Counted from the stretch's first letter, positions 1 through 8,046 are shown. The stretch: DNA of 39,325 bases from an uncultured Acidimicrobiales bacterium (GCA_937922045.1 CAKZXA010000094.1:1-39325), one strand, 5' to 3'. A program made the numbers and translations. The notes: generated by a model not told the origin, from the letters alone.

Positions 1-918
1 AGCGATGAGGCTGCAGGGGAAACCTTCAGCGCTGAAACCGTCGACGATTTCGTTCCCTCGACGTCGATCGACTACACCCCCCTTCTGCTCGTGCCGACCG
101 ACAACGGCGTCGTCGAGGCAGGCCCCGGTTCGTCGGCCGCAACCGAAGGCCTCGTCGACCGTCGCCCCGTGGCTGTCTACGACGACTTGGTCGGTGGCCT
201 CGTGGTCGAGGAGTCAACCGTGGGCGTTACCTACCTGCCCGCCCAAGGGGAACCGCAGCTCATCGACGAATCGGGTAGCGCACTACTCGACGTCGGCTAC
301 TGGGACGGAGCGCCGAGAGCCTTTCTCCAGGTCGATGGTCGCCGCATCGATCGCGTGCAACTCGTCGCTGAACAGGCCGGCGACGAGAGAGAAAGGCGCG
401 AGCACATTCAGCTCGCCGACGATGAGACGCTCGTCGACTTCTCCGCCAGCCGCGGCATCCAAGCCCTGATCGTGCAGGACGCAGAATGTGGCGACCTCCG
501 CTTCTACGGCGCTGATGGCAACCCGCTCGACATAGCCAGCCCACCTCTTCCCGAATGCACCTTCCCCGGGCGCCCCTCGTTTGGCGCGGTGGCCATCAGC
601 CGTGACGGTGAAGCGGTTGCCTACACAACCGTTACCTACCGCGGCGACGGCACCGAAGCTGGCACCGATCTCGTCGTTCGCGAGCTCGCATCCAGCCAAC
701 CCTTCTTCCCGTATCGCATCGGCGAGAACCTCGATCGCATCACCTCGATCACCTTCGACGGCTCTCGAATCGCGTATGCCAAAGAATCGGCTGGAGGCTC
801 CACCGTGACGATCATCGATGTGACCGGCACCGACGAACGACCGGTCAACACCCTGGGCGGAACCTTGCTCGGCACGGTCTCCTTCGCTCGCAACCCCATC
901 CTGCTCGGCAGCGAATAG
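1..918 (+). CDS. C-terminal part of a hypothetical beta-propeller-like protein
   Basis: The frame is open from the first base of the window, so this is the 3' part (305 residues) of a longer gene whose start lies outside. The product is made of repeated short beta-like segments rich in Val, Gly, Asp and Ser, for example stretches ending in AISRDGEAVAYTTVTY and ITSITFDGSRIAYAKES. This alternation of a strand, an S-x-DG turn and another strand is typical of WD40/TolB-like propeller blades. No catalytic motif is visible and no membrane segment lies in the visible part. It sits just upstream of a small acidic ORF and a PfkB kinase on the same strand. The function is unknown; the propeller call is an inference from pattern only. 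Confidence 0.7.
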   Translation, partial: SDEAAGETFSAETVDDFVPSTSIDYTPLLLVPTDNGVVEAGPGSSAATEGLVDRRPVAVYDDLVGGLVVEESTVGVTYLPAQGEPQLIDESGSALLDVGYWDGAPRAFLQVDGRRIDRVQLVAEQAGDERERREHIQLADDETLVDFSASRGIQALIVQDAECGDLRFYGADGNPLDIASPPLPECTFPGRPSFGAVAISRDGEAVAYTTVTYRGDGTEAGTDLVVRELASSQPFFPYRIGENLDRITSITFDGSRIAYAKESAGGSTVTIIDVTGTDERPVNTLGGTLLGTVSFARNPILLGSE

Positions 919-921
919 AGT
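916..921 (+). promoter_or_regulatory. Candidate leaderless -10 box TAGAGT
   Basis: TAGAGT overlaps the stop codon of the upstream gene and ends 6 nt before the GTG at 928. No Shine-Dalgarno sequence precedes that GTG. The spacing fits transcription starting at, or next to, the start codon, as at several other genes in this window. No convincing -35 box was identified. Confidence 0.4.
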
Positions 922-927
922 CGAAGC

Positions 928-1233
928 GTGGCCAACGTCGAACCTGAACAGCCCGAGTCGTACTCCCCGCCAGCTCCGGTCGTCGAGCCCGGACCGGTCG
1001 ACGACACAGAGACCGCTGAGACCGCAGATACCGACATCTCGGAAACCGCCGATCCCGGGTTCACTGAATCCGAGTCCACTGAATCCGAGGTCGGTCCGAG
1101 TGTTGATGCTGAAGCGGTGCGACAGTTGAGCATGACCGATCCCGATCTTCCTACCATGGCCGATCTCGATGGGCTCTCCGCCGAGTTGGACGAGATCGAC
1201 GCCACGCTCTCGCAGCTCGATCAGAGCCGCTAG
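928..1233 (+). CDS. Small acidic hypothetical protein
   Basis: This 101-residue protein starts at GTG 928, 9 nt after the preceding stop. It is very rich in Glu, Asp, Ser, Thr and Pro. The first ~70 residues contain repeated acidic T/S-E-x-x-D patterns and look disordered; the last ~30 residues (DLDGLSAELDEIDATLSQLD) form a likely amphipathic helix. There is no signal peptide or membrane segment. The pfkB-like gene starts 6 nt after its stop, so the two are probably cotranscribed. I do not recognise a family. The low-complexity acidic composition could mean a binding or adaptor role, but nothing in the sequence proves this. Confidence 0.6.
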   Translation: MANVEPEQPESYSPPAPVVEPGPVDDTETAETADTDISETADPGFTESESTESEVGPSVDAEAVRQLSMTDPDLPTMADLDGLSAELDEIDATLSQLDQSR

Positions 1234-1239
1234 TCGACG

Positions 1240-2184
1240 ATGAGCACTGATCCGCTCGTCACCCTCACGCTAAACCCGACACTCGACGTGTCGTGGTCGG
1301 CCGACGTCGTGGGCCCCACCCACAAGGTCCGGGTCGAGCCCGAACGAAGCGAGCCGGGTGGTGGAGGCGTCAACGTAAGCCGCGTTTGCCATCGCATGAG
1401 TCAACCGACCGTGGCCGTCGTCGCCCTTGGAGGCCTCATCGGACAACAGGTCGCCGACCTGCTCAAAGCAGCCGACCTCCCGTTTCGTCCCGTCCCGATC
1501 GCTGGCGACACCCGCCAGAGCGTGACGGTGCTCGAAGGTTCAACCGGCGCCCAGTACCGGTTCGTCCTTCCCGGCCCCGCCGTAGCCCAAGCCGAGCTCG
1601 ACACGGCTCGCGAAACGGTCGTGGCCGAGGCCGGCGACAAGGGCTGGGTCGTGGTTTCCGGCAGCATGCCGCCCGGTGTCGACCCCTCCTTCCTTAACGA
1701 CCTTGCCAGCGCGGTCGGTGGGCATCGCATGATCGTCGACACCTCAGGGCCGGCTTTGGCTGCCGCCTTCGACGCCGGCGTGTTCTTGGTGAAACCGAGC
1801 GTCCGCGAGCTAGCCGCCGTCGTCGGGCGCGAGCTCGAAACCGAAGCCGACGTCATCCAAGCCGCCGACGAGGTCGTAGCCGACGGCACGATGGAAGTTC
1901 TTGTCGCCTCGATTGGAGCCGGTGGAGCCTACCTCGCCTGCCGCGACGGCTCCCGCTACCGTCTACGAGCCCCATCCGTGCGGGTTCGGAGTGCAGTAGG
2001 AGCGGGCGACTCGATGGTCGCCGGTCTGGCCATGGCTCTACAACAGGGAGCGTCGATCGCTGAAGCGGCTCGTCGGGCCACCGCCGCCGGCTCGGCCGCC
2101 GTAATGACCGCTGGCACCGAACTCTGCCTACCAGCCGACGTCGACCGCCTGCTCGACCTGGTTGGCCTCGAAGAGCTGGCCTAA
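1240..2184 (+). CDS. PfkB-family sugar kinase, probable phosphofructokinase
   Basis: The 314-residue product has the ribokinase/PfkB fold signatures. The N-terminal TLTLNPTLD segment is shared with 1-phosphofructokinase and E. coli Pfk-2, the first substrate loop is GGGGVNVSR at residues 40-48, VVSGSMPPGV is at about 138-147, and the C-terminal GAGDS anion-hole motif at 254-258 carries the catalytic base Asp257. Length matches the family (about 310). It should phosphorylate a sugar phosphate such as fructose-6-phosphate, fructose-1-phosphate or tagatose-6-phosphate in the cytoplasm, using ATP. Substrate choice cannot be settled from motifs, and no fructose PTS gene is nearby. The ATG follows the acidic ORF by 6 nt without a clear SD. 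The gene converges on the metallopeptidase gene and probably ends at the hairpin at 2203-2228. Confidence 0.9.
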   Translation: MSTDPLVTLTLNPTLDVSWSADVVGPTHKVRVEPERSEPGGGGVNVSRVCHRMSQPTVAVVALGGLIGQQVADLLKAADLPFRPVPIAGDTRQSVTVLEGSTGAQYRFVLPGPAVAQAELDTARETVVAEAGDKGWVVVSGSMPPGVDPSFLNDLASAVGGHRMIVDTSGPALAAAFDAGVFLVKPSVRELAAVVGRELETEADVIQAADEVVADGTMEVLVASIGAGGAYLACRDGSRYRLRAPSVRVRSAVGAGDSMVAGLAMALQQGASIAEAARRATAAGSAAVMTAGTELCLPADVDRLLDLVGLEELA

Positions 2185-2194
2185 CCGAACGCTC

Positions 2195-2716
2195 CTAGGC
2201 GCCTATCTCATCGCGGGCGATGAGATAGCCGCGAGCCCGCTCAGCCTTCGGATAGACATCCACCAGCTCGTAGAAACGAGGGCCGTGATCGGCCACCACG
2301 AGATGTGCGAGTTCGTGCACGATCACATAGTCGATGACCCACGAAGGGAACCCGGCCATCCGATTCGACAATCGAATGGTGGCATCGACCGGCGTGCACG
2401 ATCCCCATTGACGGTTCTGGTTGGTCGCCCACCGGATCGAGGCCGGCTCCGGCAGGCCATAGCGTTTCGCTAGGACAGCGGCCCGTTTCGGCAGATCGAC
2501 CAGCGATGCCGAACGCGTTCGTTCAAAGCGCTTTACGAAATAGTCGACAAACTCGGATTCCTCGGCCGTGGTCGACCGAGCCGGTATGCGTACCTCGACC
2601 GTGTTGCCGATGAGTTTGGCTTGGGCCGTCTTCTTGCGCCGAGCGCTACGAATGACCTCGACGGTCAGCGGTGGAATCTCAGGCCCGGTTGCTTCGTCCA
2701 CCGGTACGCATCTCAT
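2195..2716 (-). CDS. YgjP/SprT-like (DUF45) zinc metallopeptidase
   Basis: This 173-residue protein carries HELAH at residues 134-138 with a third ligand His144 in the following DHGPRFYE segment, and the conserved NRQWGSC signature at 101-107. This combination defines the YgjP-type DUF45 family, a minimal gluzincin-like metallohydrolase that is usually cytoplasmic. The N-terminal ~90 residues match the family's beta/helix region before the catalytic helix. The start used overlaps the 3' end of the upstream histidine phosphatase gene by 38 nt, so translation is probably coupled; a slightly later start is possible. The last codons lie inside the perfect inverted repeat at 2203-2228. Physiological substrates of this family are not established. 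Confidence 0.85.
   Translation of the reverse strand: MRCVPVDEATGPEIPPLTVEVIRSARRKKTAQAKLIGNTVEVRIPARSTTAEESEFVDYFVKRFERTRSASLVDLPKRAAVLAKRYGLPEPASIRWATNQNRQWGSCTPVDATIRLSNRMAGFPSWVIDYVIVHELAHLVVADHGPRFYELVDVYPKAERARGYLIARDEIGA
2203..2228. terminator. Perfect hairpin between convergent genes, overlapping a 3' coding end
   Basis: CTATCTCATCGC at 2203-2214 and its exact complement at 2217-2228 form a perfect inverted repeat (11 pairs plus a CGGG loop). It lies just past the stop of the pfkB-like gene and within the last ten codons of the convergent metallopeptidase gene. There is no T-run. A bidirectional transcription terminator is the simplest reading. Confidence 0.6.
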
Positions 2717-3287
2717 CAGGGAGCAGGCTCAAACGTTCGCCAGCTACCAACCCCGATCCGTTGGCTACCACCACACGGCCGTGAAGATTGGGGACTCGGG
2801 CCTCGCTCGCACCAAGGTACTTCTCGACGTTGATGATCACGCCGCCATGAGCCACCACCAGCACGGTGCCGCCACCATACTGAGCGTGGATCTCGCCTAA
2901 TGCCTTGACCACCCTGGCCTCGACGGCGATGTCATACTCCCAGCCGTCAGGCCGTCGGTCACTGTCGATCCAGCCCGGGTACTGGTCGTGGATCTCCTGG
3001 TGGGTCAATCCCGACCACGGCCCAACACTTCGTTCGCGGAGATCGTCGTGGGTGACCACCGGGCCGATCCCGATCGATTCGCTGATAATGGACGCGGTGC
3101 CAAAAGCCCGTAGCTGGGGTGAGGACATGACGAGGTCGACCTGGCCGACCTTCGTCGCAGCGACCGCCGCCTGTTGCTCGCCGAACTCCGAGAGTGGAGG
3201 ATCTGCTTGTCCTTGCCATCGCCCCTGCTCGTTCCAGGTCGATTGGCCATGACGGACCAAAAGCAGCTCTGTCTTGTTGGCGTCCAT
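2679..3287 (-). CDS. Histidine phosphatase (phosphoglycerate mutase-like) family protein
   Basis: The 202-residue product starts with the branch-1 histidine phosphatase signature: LLVRHGQSTWNEQGRWQG near residues 9-26 holds the phospho-accepting His in RHG. A conserved LRER follows in the middle, and the second catalytic His is in VVAHGGV. Family members remove phosphate from sugar phosphates, phosphoglycerate or nucleotides in the cytoplasm. Position alone does not identify the substrate, and a cofactor-dependent PGM is unlikely because the protein is short. It is the first gene of a two-gene minus-strand unit with the YgjP-like peptidase. The ATG is preceded by an AGGA-type ribosome binding site about 7 nt away. 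Confidence 0.88.
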   Translation of the reverse strand: MDANKTELLLVRHGQSTWNEQGRWQGQADPPLSEFGEQQAAVAATKVGQVDLVMSSPQLRAFGTASIISESIGIGPVVTHDDLRERSVGPWSGLTHQEIHDQYPGWIDSDRRPDGWEYDIAVEARVVKALGEIHAQYGGGTVLVVAHGGVIINVEKYLGASEARVPNLHGRVVVANGSGLVAGERLSLLPDEMRTGGRSNRA

Positions 3288-3387
3288 CCCAATTCCTAAC
3301 GATGTGGGTCCGTACCGGTCGGCGCCAGTCTATCGAAGAGATGTGACCTAGGGCATATCACCCAAGCCGGATCGTGGTCTGTCGATC

Positions 3388-4860
3388 CTAGCCAGCCGAC
3401 CCGAAACGGTCGGCGAGGATGGTTTCGGCCGCCAACAGACCGCCCATACCGTGGACGCCGCCGCCAGGTGTGGCGCTGGCCGAGCCGAGGTAGTAGCGGC
3501 CGGAGAGATGATGGGGTCGTCTCGACGGCCAGGGCCGGAAGAGTGCCTGCGCGCCGGTGTAGGAACCACCGCCAACGTCGCCGCCAACGAGATTGGCGTT
3601 CATGGCCTCAAGCTCAGGCGTCATCGTCACCCGCCGAGCCCGGATGGTGGCACCGAAGCCAGGGGCAAAGCGCTCGATCTGATCATCGATGGCGGCGCTC
3701 ACGTCGAGCGTCGAACCATTGGGAACGTGGCAGTAGGCCCACACGGTGTGGAGCGGAGCCTCGGTGGTGGCGGGCCCGGGGGAGCGGCTTGGATCGAACA
3801 AGCTGTGCTGGGCTAGCAGCGTGAAGGGCCGCTCGGCATGGTGCCCAGCCGCCACCTCCGCCTCGGCCTCAGCCACCTGCTCGAGGGTTCCGCCCAGATG
3901 CACGGTGCCAGCCTTGCCAACGTCGGGGTTTGTCCAGGGAATCGGGCCGTCGACGAGGTAGTCGACCTTGCACAGTCCCGGGCCGTAGCGAAAGCCTCCG
4001 AGTCTGGAACCCACCGAAGACGGCACATCATTGCCAACGATGCTGGCGACTTGCCGGGGGGTGAGTGCGAAGAGCACAGCGTCCGCTGGGGGGAGATCTA
4101 CCAGTTGCTCGATGGGGTGCCCGGTCTGAATCGTGCCACCGGCCTCAATCAGTGTTTCGGCCAAGACCCGCGTGATTTCACCGGCGCCGCCTGCTGGAAA
4201 CGGCCACCCAACAGCGTGGGCGGCCGTGCCGAGCAGCAGGCCAAAGCCAGCGGTGAACGGATGGTTGAGCGGTGCGACCGAGTGAGCGGCGTGGCCGGCG
4301 AACAAGGCCCGACCTTCGTCGGTTGAGAAGCGACGAGCGAGCACGGTGGCTGGAAGGGCGAGCTGTGGGCCCAAGCCGATGCCCAGCTTCGGTTGCTTCA
4401 CGACTGAACGGGCGACGCCGGTCGGGGGCTGCATTACGAACGACACGACGTCGTCGAAGCGTTTGACAAGCGGACCAAACATGGATCGATAGGCCCCGGC
4501 GTCAGCGCCTAGTCCGTCGGCGGCGCGGTCGAGGTCGTTCCAGGCCACCGCCGCTCGGCCATCGTCGAGCGGATGGGCGACGGCGGCCGGCGGCGTGACC
4601 CAACGTAAGCCCTTGCCTGCCCAATCGATCGTGCGCATAAACGGGGACGCTACGGCTAAGGGATGGATCGATGAACCAATGTCGTGCACGTAGCCAGGCA
4701 AGGTCAGTTCTGCCGAGCGGCAGGCGCCGCCGATCTCGTCGGCTGCTTCCAGCACGATGACCGACCGACCAGCCCGTGCGAGCGTGATAGCGGCCGCAAG
4801 GCCGTTGGGGCCGGAACCAACGACGACGACATCAACCTTGCTCTTCTGAACATTGCTCAC
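3388..4860 (-). CDS. CrtI/PYROXD2-like FAD-dependent oxidoreductase
   Basis: The N-terminus contains the dinucleotide-binding fingerprint [21 protein letters not shown] followed by [14 protein letters not shown], and the C-terminus has [10 protein letters not shown], both hallmarks of the phytoene desaturase / PYROXD2-like amine-oxidase-fold flavoproteins. With GTG at 4860 as start the protein is about 490 residues, normal for the group; an upstream start at 4887 would add nine poorly conserved residues and crowd the divergent moaD start. It is probably a cytoplasmic FAD-dependent dehydrogenase or isomerase acting on a hydrophobic or polyene-like substrate. No phytoene synthase or other carotenoid gene is in the window, so a carotenoid role is not supported. 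It is divergent from moaD with only 37 nt between starts. Confidence 0.85.
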   Translation of the reverse strand: MSNVQKSKVDVVVVGSGPNGLAAAITLARAGRSVIVLEAADEIGGACRSAELTLPGYVHDIGSSIHPLAVASPFMRTIDWAGKGLRWVTPPAAVAHPLDDGRAAVAWNDLDRAADGLGADAGAYRSMFGPLVKRFDDVVSFVMQPPTGVARSVVKQPKLGIGLGPQLALPATVLARRFSTDEGRALFAGHAAHSVAPLNHPFTAGFGLLLGTAAHAVGWPFPAGGAGEITRVLAETLIEAGGTIQTGHPIEQLVDLPPADAVLFALTPRQVASIVGNDVPSSVGSRLGGFRYGPGLCKVDYLVDGPIPWTNPDVGKAGTVHLGGTLEQVAEAEAEVAAGHHAERPFTLLAQHSLFDPSRSPGPATTEAPLHTVWAYCHVPNGSTLDVSAAIDDQIERFAPGFGATIRARRVTMTPELEAMNANLVGGDVGGGSYTGAQALFRPWPSRRPHHLSGRYYLGSASATPGGGVHGMGGLLAAETILADRFGSAG

Positions 4861-4897
4861 CCGCCCATCCTGCCAGATTCCCGGCACAATAGGAGAG

Positions 4898-5134
4898 GTG
4901 GCTACGCTCCGTTTGTTTGCTCAGGCCCGTGAATCGGCCGGTACAGGGTCTGTCGAGGTCTCTGGCGAGACGGTCGGCGACGTGCTCGACGAGGCTGTTC
5001 ATCGCTTCGGCGAGCCCTTCGCTCAGATTCTCGCCAGCTCCAAAGTGTGGCTCAATGGCGACATGGCTGACCGGGCCAGTTCCGTTGGCGAACGCGACGA
5101 AGTGGCCGTACTCCCACCGGTTTCAGGAGGCTGA
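4898..5134 (+). CDS. MoaD/ThiS-family sulfur carrier protein
   Basis: This 78-residue protein has the ubiquitin-like MoaD layout: an N-terminal strand ATLRLFAQARESAG, a central VWLNGD segment, the acidic DEVAVLPPVSGG tail, and the terminal Gly-Gly that is adenylated and thiocarboxylated in this family. It likely supplies sulfur for molybdopterin or a related cofactor. GTG 4898 is chosen because AGGAGAG lies directly before it; the longer reading from 4853 adds an unconserved N-terminus. No other moa gene is in the window, so the partner E1 and synthase subunits must be elsewhere. Its last codons contain the AGGAGG ribosome binding site for the next gene, which indicates coupling. Confidence 0.85.
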   Translation: MATLRLFAQARESAGTGSVEVSGETVGDVLDEAVHRFGEPFAQILASSKVWLNGDMADRASSVGERDEVAVLPPVSGG

Positions 5135-5136
5135 TC

Positions 5137-6597
5137 TTGGCTGACGTCACCGATCCCAACGATCCGCTACGCGACCTGGTCGACATGTTTGAGGATCCCA
5201 CCCCAGCGGTGCCTGCGGATCCCACCGCCGCATTGCCGGCCGAGCTGGGCTTGAAGCCTGGCATGCCGCCTATGCCTCCGACGGCCCCTGCCCCTGCGCA
5301 GCGTTCGGTACCGGTACAAAGCGATCTACCTCCGCAGCCAGCTCCGACGCGGCGCCCGCCGCCCGCCCCGGTGCAACCCCAAACGCCACCCACCGCCGCT
5401 CAACCGGCTTCCCGGTCCGATCGGCCCCTGTTCGATCAGCAGCCGACCACTGTTTCACGATCCTCGTTCTTTGAGGAGCAGGCGCAACCGGTTCGGGACC
5501 AGGCCCCTATGCCTGCGCCAGCCCCCGCCCCTGCTCACTATCCGCCACCTCCAGCGCAGCGGCCTGTTCAGCAGCAAGCGCCGACCCAGATGTACCCGCC
5601 GGGAACGACTGAAATCGGGCCGGGCCCTCAAGCTCCGCCCCGAGGATACGACCCTCTTCCTGAAACCGAGGTCGCGCCGCGGGCGCCGCAGGCCCCGCAG
5701 CCTCGCGGTCGCCGCCAACGGAACGCAGGCTCTGGTGCCCAGGCCGGTGGGCCAAGCAAGCAGGCGAGGAGGGCCGCTGCTCGCGAGGCCCGCTGGCGTG
5801 CCAATCGTTACGCAGTTCCCTACTGGACCGATGGCCCGAAGGTGATGCTTGGTATCGGCTGGTTCATTCTGTTGGCCGGTTCGGCTGTGCTGGGCTACTA
5901 CTTCTCATCACCGGTGGCGGCATCAGCAGGACTGGCCCTCATCGGTGCTGGAATTGCCGGTCTCGCCGGGTTGCAGGCCGGGTTCGCCTGGCTGCCCAAG
6001 ACGTCGGCCACGAGGAGCTGGACTGCAGGGGTTGCTGCCGTTGTCGCAGTCGCTGGGTTCTTGGGCCCGTGGGGTGTCATCATCGGCTTGGTGGTGGGAC
6101 TCATCGCCGTTTCGTTGTACGTCGTGCTCTACCGCGGCCATCGCCGTCCGACGCCCGAACTCTTCGATGTGCTCTTCCGCTCGGCTGTGCCGGCTGGTGT
6201 CGCCATGGCGTCGCTGGCTGCACTTGCCCAGATTGAGCCGGGCGGCTTGAACGCGGCGATGACGCTCATCTTGATGGTGAGCGCCTACGAGGTTGGCGAT
6301 TTCATGGTCGGCAGTGGGGCGTCGAACGCTTTCGAGGGCCCGCTGGCTGGGGTAGTCGCCCTCGGCGTCGTAGCCTTCTTCCTGTTCCTGCTCACCCCCG
6401 AGCCGTTCAGCACATCATCGGCCCTGCTGTTCTCGTCGATCGCGGCGCTGTGCTGCCCTCTCGGCCAGATCGCTGCGTCGGCGCTCCTTCCGCGGGGCAC
6501 GGCGTGGGCGCCTGCCTTGCGTCGCATCGACTCCTATCTCGTGGTCGCGCCGTTGTGGCTCTTGTTGCTGGCATTGAGCCCTGGGTTGGCTACCTAA
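5137..6597 (+). CDS. Proline-rich membrane protein with degenerate CdsA-like domain
   Basis: TTG 5137 is supported by AGGAGG at 5125-5130. Residues 1-220 are a disordered Pro/Ala/Gln-rich region ending in a basic stretch (KQARRAAAREARWRANR). Residues ~235-486 hold about seven or eight hydrophobic segments. The last part follows the order of phosphatidate cytidylyltransferase (CdsA): SAYEVGDFMVGSG at 382-394, EGPLAG at 400-405, ALCCPLGQIA at 438-447 and RRIDSYLVVAPL at 462-473. These match the D-GAY-GK, K-EG-GG, L-GDL-ES and LDRIDSL blocks of CdsA. The lysine/aspartate-rich catalytic loop between the last two blocks is deleted and the DR aspartate is lost. I infer a catalytically dead CdsA relative. 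It follows moaD with a 2-nt gap. Confidence 0.7.
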   Translation: MADVTDPNDPLRDLVDMFEDPTPAVPADPTAALPAELGLKPGMPPMPPTAPAPAQRSVPVQSDLPPQPAPTRRPPPAPVQPQTPPTAAQPASRSDRPLFDQQPTTVSRSSFFEEQAQPVRDQAPMPAPAPAPAHYPPPPAQRPVQQQAPTQMYPPGTTEIGPGPQAPPRGYDPLPETEVAPRAPQAPQPRGRRQRNAGSGAQAGGPSKQARRAAAREARWRANRYAVPYWTDGPKVMLGIGWFILLAGSAVLGYYFSSPVAASAGLALIGAGIAGLAGLQAGFAWLPKTSATRSWTAGVAAVVAVAGFLGPWGVIIGLVVGLIAVSLYVVLYRGHRRPTPELFDVLFRSAVPAGVAMASLAALAQIEPGGLNAAMTLILMVSAYEVGDFMVGSGASNAFEGPLAGVVALGVVAFFLFLLTPEPFSTSSALLFSSIAALCCPLGQIAASALLPRGTAWAPALRRIDSYLVVAPLWLLLLALSPGLAT

Positions 6598-6627
6598 GCC
6601 ATCATCGGCTCGATGAACCGGGTCTTG

Positions 6628-6633
6628 TATTGT
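6628..6633 (+). promoter_or_regulatory. Candidate -10 box TATTGT for the RsiG-like gene
   Basis: TATTGT ends 8 nt before ATG 6642. The intervening bases include GAGGGG, which could also act as a very close ribosome binding site, so leaderless and leadered readings are both possible. Confidence 0.3.
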
Positions 6634-6641
6634 GAGGGGCT

Positions 6642-7196
6642 ATGCACGCCGATCTGCACCGCCTCTTGTCCGACCAGATGCTTGTCGAGTTACAGTCCAA
6701 GCCGATCGAACGGCTTCGCCAGCTTCGTACCGAAGCCTCGACCGCTGAGGGCGATGTTTCTTTCGTCCGTCGGATGGCCCAAGGCCGTTTTGACATCGTC
6801 GGCCATGAGCGCAGCCGCCGGTCTGGCGCAGCTGAGGATGCCTCGATCGACGTCTCCGGCCTGCTCTTCGACATGCCTGACATTCTGAAAGATGATGACA
6901 ATGGTGGCGAGGGCGGCAGTCGCAGCGGCCGGCATGTGGAGGTTCTGGAGCCGGGCAAGATAGCGCTCGAACTTGGCGACCAACTCGATGCCGTCGTTTC
7001 CCCGAGCGCTTTGGCTGCGGTCGAGCGACTGAGCGAGGCCGACCTGGCCGACCTGCTCGATCAGCTCCGCGAGTTTGAGGTGGGTTTGTCGCAGGCCCGG
7101 CGGCAGTTGCACGACCGGATCGACATGCTTCAAGATGAGATCGCTCGTCGATATCGCGATGGTGAGGTAACGGTCGATTCGGTTCTGGAATCCTGA
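6642..7196 (+). CDS. rsiG: RsiG-type cyclic-di-GMP-binding anti-sigma factor homologue
   Basis: The 184-residue protein contains two copies of the E-x3-S-x2-R-x3-Q-x3-D signature that binds c-di-GMP in Streptomyces RsiG. Copy 1 is exact: Glu36, Ser40, Arg43, Gln47, Asp51. Copy 2 is Glu146, Ser150, Arg153, His157, Asp161, with His for Gln. Each lies in a predicted helix (residues ~16-60 and ~130-175), as in the antiparallel coiled coil of RsiG, and DEIARRYRDGE follows the second as in actinobacterial homologues. In Streptomyces, RsiG bound to c-di-GMP sequesters the sporulation sigma factor WhiG; homologues are often named aerial mycelium formation protein. Linker residues 65-100 are acidic and disordered. 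No sigma factor gene is in this window. An XRE regulator follows 58 nt downstream. Confidence 0.85.
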   Translation: MHADLHRLLSDQMLVELQSKPIERLRQLRTEASTAEGDVSFVRRMAQGRFDIVGHERSRRSGAAEDASIDVSGLLFDMPDILKDDDNGGEGGSRSGRHVEVLEPGKIALELGDQLDAVVSPSALAAVERLSEADLADLLDQLREFEVGLSQARRQLHDRIDMLQDEIARRYRDGEVTVDSVLES

Positions 7197-7242
7197 GGTT
7201 TCGTTGGATGTGTTCGGTCGGTCGTCGGAGACCGGCCGCGGC

Positions 7243-7248
7243 TAGACT
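7243..7248 (+). promoter_or_regulatory. Candidate leaderless -10 box TAGACT
   Basis: TAGACT ends 6 nt before GTG 7255 and no SD sequence lies between. This suggests that the XRE regulator has its own promoter and a leaderless mRNA, independent of the rsiG-like gene upstream. Confidence 0.5.
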
Positions 7249-7254
7249 GATCCG

Positions 7255-7632
7255 GTGAGTGACCGAGAACAGGACGATGACACCGCGCAAAATCGGGAGC
7301 CTGACATCGGCGCCTTCATCAAGCAGCAGCGGGAGCTGGCCGAGTTGTCGATGCGTCGCCTGGCGGAGATCGCTGGCGTGTCGAATCCGTATCTGAGCCA
7401 GATCGAGCGCGGCTTGCGACGCCCATCGGCGACCATTCTTCAGCAGCTAGCTCGAGCTTTAGAAGTGTCGGCCGAGACGATGTATGTGCAGGCGGGCATC
7501 CTCGACGAAGACGCCGCTCCTCAAAACACCTCCTTGGAGGCGGCGATCCGCCGAGCCTCCGAGCTCACTGAGGATCAGCGCAAAGCGTTGCTCTCGGTCT
7601 ATCGCTCCTACGTCTCCGCCAACGCGGTGTAG
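7255..7632 (+). CDS. XRE-family helix-turn-helix transcriptional regulator
   Basis: This 125-residue cytoplasmic protein has a clear Cro/CI-type HTH at residues ~20-75: FIKQQRELAELSMRRLAEIAG, then VSNPYLSQIERGLRRPS, the recognition helix region, and LQQLARALEVS. The N-terminal 18 residues are acidic and probably disordered. The C-terminal region (residues ~85-120, LEAAIRRASELTEDQRKALLSVYRSY) is a helical tail found in many actinobacterial XRE proteins and may mediate dimerisation. GTG 7255 is the likely start, with a TANNNT box 6 nt upstream. It directly follows the RsiG-like gene. The target genes are unknown. Confidence 0.88.
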   Translation: MSDREQDDDTAQNREPDIGAFIKQQRELAELSMRRLAEIAGVSNPYLSQIERGLRRPSATILQQLARALEVSAETMYVQAGILDEDAAPQNTSLEAAIRRASELTEDQRKALLSVYRSYVSANAV

Positions 7633-7681
7633 CGGATCCCGCCAACGTGGCGGTCGGTTTCTTTCCCTTGCTTTGGAGCTA

Positions 7682-7707
7682 TTAATCGTTTATCGTCGAT
7701 TAACGAT
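7682..7707. promoter_or_regulatory. Palindromic operator upstream of arsR
   Basis: TTAATCG at 7682-7688 pairs with CGATTAA at 7697-7703, and an overlapping ATCGTT at 7685-7690 pairs with AACGAT at 7702-7707. This AT-rich island stands out from the GC-rich surroundings and lies 25-50 bp before the ArsR start. Its size fits the 12-2-12-like operators of ArsR/SmtB repressors, so autoregulation is likely. Confidence 0.65.
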
Positions 7708-7731
7708 CAAAAGAAAAGCGAGCGAACCGTC

Positions 7732-8046
7732 ATGACCAAACTCGATGCAGCCCAAGCCGAAGATTATGCCAGCTGGTTTCGCTGCCTGTCCGACGGCACG
7801 CGGGTGAGGATCCTGAACCTGGTGGCCAACGCCGAGGAACCCGTCACGGTTGGGGAGATCGTGGAACATATTGGCAAGAGCCAGTCGACGGTGTCCCGCC
7901 ACCTCCAACTCCTGGCCGATGACAGGTTTGTCTTCACGGAGACCGACGGCGTTCGAACCCTCGTCACGGTGAACCGAAGATGCATGACCGCCCTGCCCGA
8001 GGCCGCCGCCGCCATCATGGGTGTCAACTCGAACCAGCCAGGCTGA
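7732..8046 (+). CDS. ArsR/SmtB-family metalloregulator
   Basis: The 104-residue protein has the winged-helix ArsR fold: LSDGTRVRILNLVANAEEPVTVGEIVEHIG, the recognition helix KSQSTVSRHLQLLADDRFV, and the wing FTETDGVRTLVTVN. Cys18 precedes the first helix and Cys84 sits in the NRRCMTALPEAA tail. In related actinobacterial ArsR proteins a cysteine at this tail position is linked to arsenic or metal sensing. Family members leave DNA when metal or metalloid binds. An imperfect palindrome lies just upstream, and the permease gene overlaps the stop codon (TGATG), so repressor and exporter form one unit. Confidence 0.88.
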   Translation: MTKLDAAQAEDYASWFRCLSDGTRVRILNLVANAEEPVTVGEIVEHIGKSQSTVSRHLQLLADDRFVFTETDGVRTLVTVNRRCMTALPEAAAAIMGVNSNQPG

